This document shows positions 34,959 through 44,229 of a DNA stretch of 64,000 bases, in pieces. The DNA lies in assembly GCA_963676655.2 (NCBI GenBank), contig CAXXKX010000003.1:5208001-5272000 (forward strand). Direction: 5' to 3'. Numbering within the stretch: the stretch's first letter is position 1; each line of letters starts with the position of its first letter. Position numbers and translations under genes: made by a program. Origin of the DNA: G963676655 sp963676655 (GTDB lineage: Bacteria; Verrucomicrobiota; Lentisphaeria; Victivallales; Victivallaceae). A model generated the notes under the pieces. The model ran no database searches, was not told the DNA's origin, and worked only from the letters and a program-made list of their open reading frames with translations.

Positions 34959-37900
34959 TTATTCCGTGCTTGAGATTGTCAAGTATCTTATCTGATGTTT
35001 TCCTACTGTTATATCAAATTCAACATTTGGCCCATTAGTTACGTTGTATATCTCACCAGACAAAATATCTTCAAGGTTTGCACTGGAGCTGGTAATGTTC
35101 AGAAGAGACAAATCCAAGCTTATTGTAGAGTTTTTAGAAACCGGATTATAGTTATATACAACAAGAAGATTCTTACTTGGATAAAGATAAGTGAACACGC
35201 CATCTGTATCGGTATTTATTTTATTATACAATACTTCCTGTCCCGCAGTCCAGAATATCATTCTTTTTAGAAGTTTGTAGTAATCCAAAGATGTATCTGT
35301 TGTTGAATTACATATCGCTTCACCTTTGTCTATCATAGTTCCTGTTCCGCTGTAGCCACTAATATATCCAACCCTGCCATTGCCATATTCTCTGATTCCC
35401 ACAATAGGTCCAGTATAGTCTGTGACCAAACCACTTGATGAATAAAGCAGGTTGAGTCCATTTAGAGGTTGAACCCTATCTTGATATGAGACATAACTAA
35501 GTTGCGAGTTTAAATTATCTGTTATCCAATGGGTATTCGAAGTTTTATTCATTTCTGCGGTAGGTAGTGTAGTCCATATGCTGTTGTACCCCTTTAAAGT
35601 TCCCATACTGGACGCCCCCGACAGTGTATCCAAATATTCTACACCCAAAAGGTCTCTCAACTGAAATGTCATGACGCATGTTTCATAGAATGACGGGCAA
35701 CCTATACCAATAAAGCCTCCTCCATTTGTCACAAAGTCATTGATTTTTTGAACAACTGTAGGGAATGTCCACATATAATCTCCACTATAACTACTATTTT
35801 TCTCTCCAATATTCAATAAGACATCAGCATCGACAGGGATACCATCTTCTTCGATATCCAACAGGGATATAAAGTTGACATTAACTGGCAAGTCAGTTAA
35901 GTTTCGCAATACAATCTGTGAACCGAAAATATTGTCCCAACTGGGCCAACTTTTCTCTATGCCCCATGCGTTAACCACGTACACGTTAATTGGGTGAGTA
36001 AATATTTCTTCTCCATTAAGCATTAGATGTGTCAACTTGAATTCAAGAATAAGCTGTCGCATTTTTTCTTTAACAGTTGTATCGTTTGACCAACTATCTA
36101 CTTCCCCTCCAAACGTCAACCCATCGGGCACATTAAAAAGTAGACCACGTTTAATATCTGCCCAACGATCCTCAAGGATGTCAGCTCTATAGTTTAGATA
36201 ATCATCTTGAAAGGCTGTTGTAAGAAAGCGAGAAAACTCGCTTTGGACAAACCACGGAGAAAACCTAATTATTTTTTCTCCGCTGAATGGGGTATCCATA
36301 AGCAATCTAGAAACCATTGGTTCATTACACCCTTTACACATTTGATGGACACCTGCATTTGACATAACGCCTGAATACGGAGACATTCCTATACAGTAAT
36401 CCCCCCAATACGGACGATACTTTGCGTTATTCACTGTACACGTGTCCGTTATTTCCGCCGCATAGTTTTCCACAACATCATTAATATGGTTAATCCAAGA
36501 AAGATATTCCAATGGAGGTGCATAATTAATACTACCATATTTCCCGTTATTCACAATCCAGTATGGGTTAAAATCAATTCCAGTCTTTATTTCAAAATCT
36601 CTTTGGTTCTTAGGTGATGCCCATAGGTACCCTGCAAAATTACGGCGGTCTCCTTCCCCCAAATTTAATGGATATCCAGTTCCTACCGGGCGCACATAAT
36701 CAACCAATCCATTTCGGTCTTTCAAAACTGTATCAAGTCTGGTAGCAGCAGCGTCTACAACACTTGAGAATGCTATTTCCCTGTTCCCGCCATTTTGTAA
36801 TTCGTGCTTCCAATTTACCATGAAAATTACTCGATAGCTATCACCTACCACAGGATTTTTAATATAGACATTTCTAGTATAATAATCATAATACCATTCA
36901 TTTTCTAACAATGTGAATGATTGTGTATCATTCACAATCATCCAGTATTGAATATCATTGCTCAAACGAAAATATGTTAATTCCGTCCCCGAGAAACCTT
37001 CCAGTGGATTAATTATCAATTCCTCGTTGGACACTGCCTCACTGATTTCGCTGATATAATACTTGTGTAATCTATGGCCTTCAACATCCATGTTATTCAA
37101 CTGACCATAACACATATTATCTGAAATATCCAAGGCAATAACTCCCCGCTCATCTTCAAAATTCCATATACCAATAGTTTTACCTTTAATATGATGCTCA
37201 TATATTTCATCCTGAGTCAAAGCCCGATTATATATTTTAACGGAATCAATTAACCCATTAAAATATCTGTAGGAATACCCGATCTTTAGATGTTCGTCAT
37301 TAGTACCAATGCTTCCTGTATAAGTATAGCTGTAGGTGTTAGCCCCGTTTACGTAACATTTAAAATTGTTAGCCCCGCCATTCTTGTCATACGTAACAAC
37401 CAGGTGGTACCAAGTTCCTTCTACAGGGTTTGACATAATATTGGGATATTTCGCTTCTCCGCCGATTATAAATCTGGCATAAAATCTATCTAAAATTCTA
37501 TTGTACCGTATATTATAATCGTTGCCTTTTCCTAAAATTCCGGCATAATCCTCTGACAGGCTTTGCAGTTGCGTTCCGTTTACCCAAGCCTCTATTGTTA
37601 TCGCGTCTGTTATATTAAGGTTATCATTGTTCCCGCAGTCAACATAATCATCAATTCCGTCAAATTTCAGACAGTTTCCTGTTTTTCCATCTACCCAACA
37701 GGTTGAGGTATCCATCAAAGTCAATGCGCCATCATTTCCATTGCTGGATAAATCTGTAGCCGTGTGACCACGTCCTTCATTCATGCTCCAGCCCCCACAA
37801 TATGTACCGGTGTTAGAATAATGTTCATAGATGTCACTCGCAGCCAAAGCCTGATTATATATTTTAACGGAATCAATTAACCCATTAAAATATCTGTAGG

Positions 37901-39254
37901 AATACCCGATCTTTAGATGTTCGTCATTAGTACCAATGCTTCCTGTATAAGTATAGCTGTAGGTGTTAGCCCCGTTTACATAACATTTAAAATTGTTAGC
38001 CCCGCCATCCTTGTCATACGTAACAACCAGGTGGTACCAAGTTCCTTCTACAGGGTTTGACATAATATTGGGATATTTCGCTTCTCCGCCGATTATAAAT
38101 CTGGCATAAAATCTATCTAAAATTCTATTGTACCGTATATTATAATCGTCGCCTTTTCCTAAAATTCCGGCATAATCCTCTGACAGGCTTTGCAGTTGCG
38201 TTCCGTTTACCCAAGCCTCTATTGTTATCGCGTCTGTTATATTAAGGTTATCATTGTTCCCGCAGTCAACATAATCATCAATTCCGTCAAATTGAAGAGC
38301 CTTCCCTTCTTTTCCGTCTACTCGGCATGTATCACTAGACATTGAGCAAAGAACTCCATCATTTTCGTTCCCGGAAGTATCCAAAGCTATATAACCTGAA
38401 TTTTCGTCAAAACCCCATAGCCAGTATACCCCTTTGTCAAGATAGTGACGGGATATTTCATCTGGAGCCAAAGCCTGATTATATATTTTAACGGAATCAA
38501 TTAACCCATTAAAATATCTGTAGGAATACCCGATCTTTAGATGTTCGTCATTAGTACCAATGCTTCCTGTATAAGTATAGCTGTAGGTGTTAGCCCCGTT
38601 TACGTAACATTTAAAATTGTTAGCCCCGCCATTCTTGTCATACGTAACAACCAGGTGGTACCAAGTTCCTTCTACAGGGTTTGACATAATATTGGGATAT
38701 TTCGCTTCTCCGCCGATTATAAATCTGGCATAAAATCTATCTAAAATTCTATTGTACCGTATATTATAATCGTTGCCTTTTCCTAAAATTCCGGCATAAT
38801 CCTCTGACAGGCTTTGCAGTTGCGTTCCGTTTACCCAAGCCTCTATTGTTATCGCGTCTGTTATATTAAGGTTATCATTGTTCCCGCAGTCAACATAATC
38901 ATCAATTCCGTCAAATTTCAGACAGTTTCCTGTTTTTCCGGTTGTCCAGCATGAATCATTGATAATATCTTCACATAATATATTGTATGTTAGCAGAACA
39001 TCAATCCCTGCCTGTTTTAATGAGTTTAGCCACGCATTACTATGACTTTCATTTACCCAAGCGGCAGTGCCTCCCAATTCATTGACTCGCGATGCATTTA
39101 CATATCCACCAATACTGACATAAGGCTTATTGATATATGGATTGGCCCCTAGATATGTTTCAATTTGTGAATAATATAATGTTTCTTCATCATCTGCACA
39201 AAAACATAAAACTGATAATGAGGTCAGTAATACTGTAATAATTCTTTTGATCAT
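34959..39254 (-). CDS. Secreted GH112-like protein with three tandem LamG domains
   Basis: 1431 residues. Signal peptide 1-20 (MIKRIITVLLTSLSVLCFCA). Three LamG/concanavalin-like domains, about 110-260, 320-470 and 530-680, each starting LKFDGIDDYVDCGNNDN and almost identical. The remainder (about 715-1431) resembles 1,3-beta-galactosyl-N-acetylhexosamine phosphorylases (GH112): a beta domain with VGDSYRVIFMVNW, a barrel with YRPYWGDYCIGMSPYSG, then INVYVVNAWGIEKSWPSW and the amidotransferase-like domain VNVNFISLLDIEEDGIP, ADVLLNIGE, NGGGFIGIGCPSFY and FQLRDLLGVEY. Known GH112 enzymes are cytoplasmic and about 720 residues without LamG. The conserved acidic residue of the usual F-x-DW segment seems replaced near RRNFAGYLWASP, so catalysis is doubtful. 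Could be a binding protein. Confidence 0.8.
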   Translation of the reverse strand: MIKRIITVLLTSLSVLCFCADDEETLYYSQIETYLGANPYINKPYVSIGGYVNASRVNELGGTAAWVNESHSNAWLNSLKQAGIDVLLTYNILCEDIINDSCWTTGKTGNCLKFDGIDDYVDCGNNDNLNITDAITIEAWVNGTQLQSLSEDYAGILGKGNDYNIRYNRILDRFYARFIIGGEAKYPNIMSNPVEGTWYHLVVTYDKNGGANNFKCYVNGANTYSYTYTGSIGTNDEHLKIGYSYRYFNGLIDSVKIYNQALAPDEISRHYLDKGVYWLWGFDENSGYIALDTSGNENDGVLCSMSSDTCRVDGKEGKALQFDGIDDYVDCGNNDNLNITDAITIEAWVNGTQLQSLSEDYAGILGKGDDYNIRYNRILDRFYARFIIGGEAKYPNIMSNPVEGTWYHLVVTYDKDGGANNFKCYVNGANTYSYTYTGSIGTNDEHLKIGYSYRYFNGLIDSVKIYNQALAASDIYEHYSNTGTYCGGWSMNEGRGHTATDLSSNGNDGALTLMDTSTCWVDGKTGNCLKFDGIDDYVDCGNNDNLNITDAITIEAWVNGTQLQSLSEDYAGILGKGNDYNIRYNRILDRFYARFIIGGEAKYPNIMSNPVEGTWYHLVVTYDKNGGANNFKCYVNGANTYSYTYTGSIGTNDEHLKIGYSYRYFNGLIDSVKIYNRALTQDEIYEHHIKGKTIGIWNFEDERGVIALDISDNMCYGQLNNMDVEGHRLHKYYISEISEAVSNEELIINPLEGFSGTELTYFRLSNDIQYWMIVNDTQSFTLLENEWYYDYYTRNVYIKNPVVGDSYRVIFMVNWKHELQNGGNREIAFSSVVDAAATRLDTVLKDRNGLVDYVRPVGTGYPLNLGEGDRRNFAGYLWASPKNQRDFEIKTGIDFNPYWIVNNGKYGSINYAPPLEYLSWINHINDVVENYAAEITDTCTVNNAKYRPYWGDYCIGMSPYSGVMSNAGVHQMCKGCNEPMVSRLLMDTPFSGEKIIRFSPWFVQSEFSRFLTTAFQDDYLNYRADILEDRWADIKRGLLFNVPDGLTFGGEVDSWSNDTTVKEKMRQLILEFKLTHLMLNGEEIFTHPINVYVVNAWGIEKSWPSWDNIFGSQIVLRNLTDLPVNVNFISLLDIEEDGIPVDADVLLNIGEKNSSYSGDYMWTFPTVVQKINDFVTNGGGFIGIGCPSFYETCVMTFQLRDLLGVEYLDTLSGASSMGTLKGYNSIWTTLPTAEMNKTSNTHWITDNLNSQLSYVSYQDRVQPLNGLNLLYSSSGLVTDYTGPIVGIREYGNGRVGYISGYSGTGTMIDKGEAICNSTTDTSLDYYKLLKRMIFWTAGQEVLYNKINTDTDGVFTYLYPSKNLLVVYNYNPVSKNSTISLDLSLLNITSSSANLEDILSGEIYNVTNGPNVEFDITVGKHQIRYLTISSTE
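37218..37665 (-). repeat. LamG-coding repeat unit A
   Basis: 448 bases inside the gene at 34959-39254, encoding its third LamG domain. By eye it differs from units B and C at only a few bases (for example AGCCCG versus AGCCTG at the left end). Centre-to-centre distance to unit B is 627 bases (209 codons). Shared identity with unit C continues about 23 bases further right. Confidence 0.9.
37845..38292 (-). repeat. LamG-coding repeat unit B
   Basis: 448 bases encoding the second LamG domain. Differs from units A and C at isolated positions (CATAACAT for CGTAACAT, ATCCTTGTC for ATTCTTGTC, ATCGTCGCC for ATCGTTGCC). Linkers to the neighbouring units are not conserved, so homogenisation is limited to the domain. 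Confidence 0.9.
38469..38916 (-). repeat. LamG-coding repeat unit C
   Basis: 448 bases encoding the first LamG domain; practically identical to unit A, including the adjoining TTCAGACAGTTTCCTGTTTT segment. Distance to unit B is 624 bases (208 codons). Confidence 0.9.
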
Positions 39255-39757
39255 TGTATTTTTCCTCTCTTTTGTAATGATTTGGCGTTAAAAAGTTATT
39301 TTTCATGAAGAAAACTGATTTTTTCAGCCCAATAGCTTTGAACTGTTTACTAATTTATGCAACCTCAATGATTAATATTAAGATTTCTCGACAAATCTCT
39401 ATCTTTATTAAAAAGATTATTTATTGCCATTTTTACTATACTAACATTAGGTCTTTTGTTTTTTATTAATTTACCAAAGGAAACTCCATTGGTATAGCAA
39501 GCTGACTTATAGTTTTAGAAAAGTCAAACAGCGTTATCGCATTGTGTAAAGTATAGCATTACTTCGTATCGTACCCCGAAACTAGAAACTGGATATACAA
39601 TTTTTCAAGCATTCGACTTTCTTATAATCTATGTTTTCTTTTCATGTTTAGTTTTTATTTAATATTTAGTTTTCTTGTTATGACGTTCCAAGCACAAAGT
39701 ATTAAGCCCTTTTTCATTTCGAAACTAATTTTTAGAGGTTTTATTGAATGTTTTAAT
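39255..39757. other. AT-rich intergenic region with leader of the LamG/GH112-like gene
   Basis: About 500 bases without a credible gene. The first 85 bases upstream of the gene at 39254 hold a GAGAGGA ribosome-binding site and a segment (about 39272-39340) that resembles 34506-34575, before the other secreted hydrolase. TACCAA at 39472-39477 and TTGGTA at 39489-39494 form a spaced inverted repeat that could be an operator. Nothing else recognised. Confidence 0.45.
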
Positions 39758-40426
39758 TCAATTTTTTTCACCAAGCCAGAAAATACCGCCCGGCCCTGGG
39801 ATCGTCCTGTTGCGTGGCACTTCTAAATAGGCTAACCAATTGACATGTAGGTCTCCATAAAGAACATTTGATCCTCCATAGTGAACAGGCTCCGGTAAAT
39901 TAACATAATGCATAGTAAGATCCCAAGCCGTAACAGAGGGCTTCCAATATCCATCGCCAGCAAGACAAGTTCTTGAAGAGAGGGAGAGCAACCTGACTTT
40001 ATTACAGTTATGGGGATCTTGACCTATGTAATAGCTCATGGAATATGTCCGAAATTTCGTTGCTTCGGGATGATATCGATATGCAGATGGACAAGTGAAA
40101 ATCGTTATTTCCGGCCATTTTACAAGAACACTCAGTTTTTCCTTTATTCCAAGATAAGGAGCTATGACCACAGCCCAGCAATAATAGGGATCAACCGGTG
40201 CTTGCAGAGGCAGCCAGCCATCAAAGTCATCTGCATACAACATATAGCCATTTCCAATCTGCTTGAGATTATTTGCGCAGGTAATTCCTTTGGCGCGTTC
40301 ACGAGCCCGATTCAGAGCTGGTAGCAGCATGCTTGCGAGAATTGCAATGATTGCGATCACAACGAGAAGTTCAATGAGTGTGAAGTTAGATAGTTTACAA
40401 TTTTTTTTCATTCTTAGCCTTCCCAT
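39758..40426 (-). CDS. Prepilin-type N-terminal methylation domain protein (Lentisphaerota pseudopilin-like)
   Basis: 222 residues. Class III signal: charged leader (MGRLRMKKNCKLSN) followed by FTLIELLVVIAIIAILASML, with the prepilin peptidase site before Phe and the conserved Glu at +5. The middle has ARERAKGITCANNLKQIGNG and YADDFDGWLPL, and the end has HYGGSNVLYGDLHVNWL, the H-x-G-x-N-x-x-x-x-D-x-H-V motif of DUF1559-like/type II pseudopilin-like proteins. AAGGAG precedes ATG. The mature protein would sit in the inner membrane or an extracellular filament; such proteins occur in dozens to hundreds of copies in this phylum, often beside secreted hydrolase genes, and their precise role is not known. 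Confidence 0.9.
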   Translation of the reverse strand: MGRLRMKKNCKLSNFTLIELLVVIAIIAILASMLLPALNRARERAKGITCANNLKQIGNGYMLYADDFDGWLPLQAPVDPYYCWAVVIAPYLGIKEKLSVLVKWPEITIFTCPSAYRYHPEATKFRTYSMSYYIGQDPHNCNKVRLLSLSSRTCLAGDGYWKPSVTAWDLTMHYVNLPEPVHYGGSNVLYGDLHVNWLAYLEVPRNRTIPGPGGIFWLGEKN

Positions 40427-40647
40427 TTTTCAATCTCCTTTGGGGTCGTTTTTGTCATTTATTTTCCACAAAAATATTTTGTTTTTTGTAAGAGTTGAAT
40501 GTTTAATTCCCTTGAAAAAAATTTTTTTAAAGTTAATCATTTTGTTTCATACTCTGTTCTCCACTAATGTAAAAACTTATATAGGTAAAAAATTCAAATA
40601 TTAAACTTTTATGATTTACTATCCTGAGCCAATACTCTTGAAAGATA

Positions 40648-42531
40648 TTACACAACAATAAAATCCCTCGCTGGAACAGTTTTTCCATCAGAGCTCATAT
40701 CATTAACATCGGCATAATTTACCCATACACTTTTTCCGTTGGCATATATGGTTTGAGTAAGGGTATTGCTATGTTTAATGAAATCATCAATGAACTCGGT
40801 CTGTAATTGAGCCAGTTTCGCCGTATCGTCACTTGCGCGTTTGATGCGTGCGACATCCTTGACTAGACGTTCATAGGTAGTATAACGTAAATCTCTATCC
40901 CAGCCAATGATGTTGGCCCATTCCGGATGGAAAAGATGATGAAAATAATACAGTGGGATGCCGCCGTAAGCAAAATTCCTGAGATAAAGATCTTCTCCCG
41001 GAATAGAGTTTACGCCAGCCCTGAATACGTTGTAGATCAAACTCCCGTGATAAACCAGTTCAAATAATGGGATTTCCTCGTCCAGCCAGTCAAAATCATA
41101 TGAAAGATCATCAGATGACGCCATTCGTGTTGAATCCATTTTACTCCCAATGGAATAGGCTCTGTCAAGTTCCGGCAACGCCCATTCCTTGGCTCCCTCT
41201 GACATGCTCGAAGCAAAGGTATCATGCTGCATTCGCATGAGTTCTTTTCCGTATTCAGCAACTTCCTGACGAGTGACCGGATGATTGATATCATAACACT
41301 TTTTCAAACGCATAATTGAGGTTACATCACAGTAGTAGCTGCCTCGAATGGGAAGTTTTGAAGTGCGGGCAAAGTTCCTTCTGGCATATTTCAACGACTG
41401 GGACGGACAGATTTTTAAGCATAAACCACCGCCCAGCAATACACTGCGAATGTTTTCCCCATCATGACCTCTGCTTAGGTCTTCCAGGTCAAATTCTCCG
41501 AATTCCGAGGCAAGCTCAAACGCGCCGGTGTAACAATCATGCAGGCTGACAGGATATCCCAGTTTATCAATCGCAAGAATATTCTTGACCATTAACTCTT
41601 CACCGCCTAACCGTTCTTCCACTGGAAATAGTTTTGGCCAGGCGCCATCATGTCCTCCATAATTCCATCCAACCAGATTTAATTCCGCCGGACCGACATT
41701 CTGTCTTTTCAGTTCTGCGGCAATTTTGCCTAACATATCAAAAGTAAGATAAACTTTCATATCCGGCTGGTTTTCCGGTGTCTGATGGGAGATCGGAGAC
41801 GGAACAGTCTTAACTCCATGACGAAACCTTATTGTGATTGCCTTGGCTGCATATTGCAACGTAGGGTTATCTTTCATTTTTTCTTTAAGTGTTTTTATCT
41901 TACGGTATTTGAATACATAATCCCTGTAAAAACTCCCAATAGCCACCCAGCTTCCAGCTATGCTTCTTGATCTTATGACACAATCCGTGCCAATCAGATG
42001 TTCATCCGCAAAATCCCGTAGATAAAAAACAGCGTCCATAGTATATAAGTGCTCTTTCCCCCAGTTCATGCGCACACGTAAATCTGTATCGAAGCAACCA
42101 TCTTCTACAATTACGGCAAAGGAACTATCTGATGAAACCAATCCAAATAAGGACATATTGCAACACTGTGAAGATATGGTTCCCTCCTTATATATTGGTA
42201 GATAGAATTCACGACTTTCTTTGCCGGCGCAATAGGAAAGATATGCGCTGTCAAAGGGAATAAGCAACGAAGATCCGTCACCTTCTTTTCCTGTAACTTT
42301 TCCTGTATCAGGGATAATACATTTAAATTTACACTTTCCTTCTTCCCGTAGCGAAGAGCGAGGAATTCGTACCTCTCTCATTCCATCAAAATCGTTGCAC
42401 TGCCAGGAAAAACCCAGTTTTAATTTCTCATTCCAAGCCGCATCGGCATCGATACTCCAGCCGTTTTCTTTTGTAACATTGGAGTGAATCTCCTGACTAT
42501 TTGTATCAAAATAAACTATTTCATGTTTCAT
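40648..42531 (-). CDS. GH101/DUF5696-like TIM-barrel protein
   Basis: 627 residues, no signal peptide. Beta-rich N-terminal half (1-240), then a barrel-like region: VYLTFDMLGKIAAELK, AELNLVGWNYGGHDGAWPKLFP (resembling the LKGWGYGGHD motif of endo-alpha-N-acetylgalactosaminidase-related proteins), LGYPVSLHDCY, GSYYCDVTSIM (candidate catalytic Asp) and SSMSEGAKEWALPELDR (candidate Glu). The C-terminal region is short compared with true GH101 enzymes, so DUF5696-like proteins are the closer comparison. In the operon driven from the AraC-type promoter element at 45.5 kb. Family call is from motif memory and moderately sure. Confidence 0.6.
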   Translation of the reverse strand: MKHEIVYFDTNSQEIHSNVTKENGWSIDADAAWNEKLKLGFSWQCNDFDGMREVRIPRSSLREEGKCKFKCIIPDTGKVTGKEGDGSSLLIPFDSAYLSYCAGKESREFYLPIYKEGTISSQCCNMSLFGLVSSDSSFAVIVEDGCFDTDLRVRMNWGKEHLYTMDAVFYLRDFADEHLIGTDCVIRSRSIAGSWVAIGSFYRDYVFKYRKIKTLKEKMKDNPTLQYAAKAITIRFRHGVKTVPSPISHQTPENQPDMKVYLTFDMLGKIAAELKRQNVGPAELNLVGWNYGGHDGAWPKLFPVEERLGGEELMVKNILAIDKLGYPVSLHDCYTGAFELASEFGEFDLEDLSRGHDGENIRSVLLGGGLCLKICPSQSLKYARRNFARTSKLPIRGSYYCDVTSIMRLKKCYDINHPVTRQEVAEYGKELMRMQHDTFASSMSEGAKEWALPELDRAYSIGSKMDSTRMASSDDLSYDFDWLDEEIPLFELVYHGSLIYNVFRAGVNSIPGEDLYLRNFAYGGIPLYYFHHLFHPEWANIIGWDRDLRYTTYERLVKDVARIKRASDDTAKLAQLQTEFIDDFIKHSNTLTQTIYANGKSVWVNYADVNDMSSDGKTVPARDFIVV

Positions 42532-42644
42532 AATATTTCATCTTTATTATATTTCTTATTCGTGCTTATTTTCTTTTTGTCGTAAAATTTTATTATTAAA
42601 TACTTCCTGCTTTAGTAAAAGTCTAATATTTTTAAACATATGGT

Positions 42645-43970
42645 TTACCTTTCCTCTGATCTGATAGTGAATTGGGGATAATTCTTCATTTTGAAACCAT
42701 GTTCGCACCCCTGTCTTATTTCCATTTTCTTGGAGCCCGGAAAGTTGTTGTAAGCTATCCATACGCCTGACGGCGGGCAAACGTAGTCGCCAAGGTTTGA
42801 AATGATTGATAACTTACAATTCGGGTTTGAACGTTTGACTAGATTGACCGTGTCAAAATATTCAAGTACCGGAGTATATTCTACGTGCCATCGGCCAACC
42901 ATTCTTTTGAGCTTGGTGCGTCCGAAGTCGCAACACCACGGAGACCACGCGAAACATGATGTGACATCCTGATCAAGTCCGGCTGCAGCAAGAGACTGAA
43001 GACCGCCTTGGCTTCCGCCGGAAGCCTTCAGGTCTTTCCTATTCCATTCAGGAAGTGATTTTACATATTGTAGGGCTCTCATTATTCTCATGAACATTCC
43101 GTTAAAATATGTCGTTTCTGTCCTGGAGTTTTCTTCCTTGCTGAATGCGTATGCTTTCAGTGTTGTGTTCTTGAGGTTATCGTAATATTCTTTGGGTTTC
43201 CCGTTTTCTATACCGTGGGCATTGATCTGGAAATATATTTTGTTTTTTCCATTGCTCAGATTATATCCGGCCCCACTGATGCCATAACCACTGAAGGCCA
43301 CTTCTGCCGGAAGAGATTTCGGCTTCGCGTTTTTAGGCATTACAAGGTATCCTGATACAGGCATTTTACCGGCGCATGAAATTTTCATATCATATACCAC
43401 AACCTTGCCGTTTTCTTTTACCAGTCTCTTTTCGAGGACTTTCATCTGAACAAACGCGAGGGTTTTCTTCTGTTGAGCCCAGAATTCGTCAAAGTCTTTA
43501 GGTTCAGGTAAACCTTGTAATGTATCGGGGGCAACACATGCACCGCCGTCAAAGAATATCGGTTTTTTCTTGTTGTGTCTGAACATTCCCATTATTTTTT
43601 TGCCATTCTCATCAATAGCAGTAACATACAGGCGGACGAAGCCGGGCTTGTTTGTTGATGTGGTGATCTTGACGCCTTCTTCTGTTGAGACGGCTTCACC
43701 TTTTTGGGTTATTCCATCGTCGCCGGTCCTTGTCCAGAGAAGCTTTTTTCCTTTGACTGGTTTGTCGTTTTTATCAAAAAAGGTTACGGTAAAAACCATC
43801 TCTTCACCTGGCTTGAATACCGGTGATTTTCTGTTAAGAGTCCCGAAAAAGTAATAATCGTTTGCAAATACCGGCAGACTTGTTACGAGGAAGGCGACCA
43901 GAACGAGGATGTTAAATACACCATTGCCATCAGACGATAAATTTTTATCTTTTAAAGTAATATTTCCCAT
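42645..43970 (-). CDS. Secreted CE7-type acetyl esterase (AXE1 family)
   Basis: 441 residues. Signal/anchor hydrophobic stretch at about 19-36 (FNILVLVAFLVTSLPVFA), a beta-rich N-terminal domain (40-140), then an acetyl-xylan-esterase/cephalosporin-C-deacetylase alpha/beta-hydrolase: GLPEPKDFDEFWAQQK, AEVAFSGYGISGAGY, nucleophile GGSQGGLQSL (Ser), acid ISNLGDYVCPPSGV (Asp) and EIRQGCEHGF (His). Removes acetyl groups from oligosaccharides. It lies 12 bases downstream of the truncated gene at 43983-44207 and shares its operon. Confidence 0.85.
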   Translation of the reverse strand: MGNITLKDKNLSSDGNGVFNILVLVAFLVTSLPVFANDYYFFGTLNRKSPVFKPGEEMVFTVTFFDKNDKPVKGKKLLWTRTGDDGITQKGEAVSTEEGVKITTSTNKPGFVRLYVTAIDENGKKIMGMFRHNKKKPIFFDGGACVAPDTLQGLPEPKDFDEFWAQQKKTLAFVQMKVLEKRLVKENGKVVVYDMKISCAGKMPVSGYLVMPKNAKPKSLPAEVAFSGYGISGAGYNLSNGKNKIYFQINAHGIENGKPKEYYDNLKNTTLKAYAFSKEENSRTETTYFNGMFMRIMRALQYVKSLPEWNRKDLKASGGSQGGLQSLAAAGLDQDVTSCFAWSPWCCDFGRTKLKRMVGRWHVEYTPVLEYFDTVNLVKRSNPNCKLSIISNLGDYVCPPSGVWIAYNNFPGSKKMEIRQGCEHGFKMKNYPQFTIRSEER

Positions 43971-43982
43971 GTCTTTAACTCC

Positions 43983-44207
43983 TTAACAGTTAGCGTTGAG
44001 CAGAAAATTCAGTTTTAATCCTGATTTGCGCAGTTCACGCAATTCCTCCATCTGCAATGCAGTATTTTCATCATTTTGAACTGGAGGCTCCGATGCGGTT
44101 TTAGGCCAGGAAAAATATATTTCTCCCAGAGAATCTTTGTTATCCAACGCGATGGGACTGAACATATCGTCTTCATTCTGTTGTCGATATCCAAGCGCAA
44201 ATTGCAT
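43983..44207 (-). pseudogene. Truncated N-terminal fragment of a U32-peptidase-like/TIM-barrel protein
   Basis: 74 codons from ATG 44207 (GGAG about 11 bases upstream). MQFALGYRQQNEDD, GEIYFSWPKTASE and LKLNFLLNANC resemble the beginning of U32-like proteins found beside sugar genes in this phylum, in which a YG-containing helix follows NANC. Here a TAA comes immediately after NANC, leaving about a fifth of a normal protein. A GTTAAGGAGTTAAAG ribosome-binding site for the esterase follows at once, so the operon spacing is intact. Either a deletion remnant or a genuine small protein; I favour the remnant. Confidence 0.5.
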
Positions 44208-44229
44208 AATCTTCTTTCTCCAGACGGTT

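Noticed and set aside
37218..38916. The regular long repeats could be mistaken for a CRISPR-like or satellite array
   Set aside because: Units are 448 bases, in frame, and encode LamG domains within one gene; there are no short repeats with unique spacers anywhere in the window.
39644..39826. Short plus-strand open frame of 60 codons
   Set aside because: Phe/Ile-rich product without ribosome-binding site, overlapping the end of the pseudopilin gene on the other strand.
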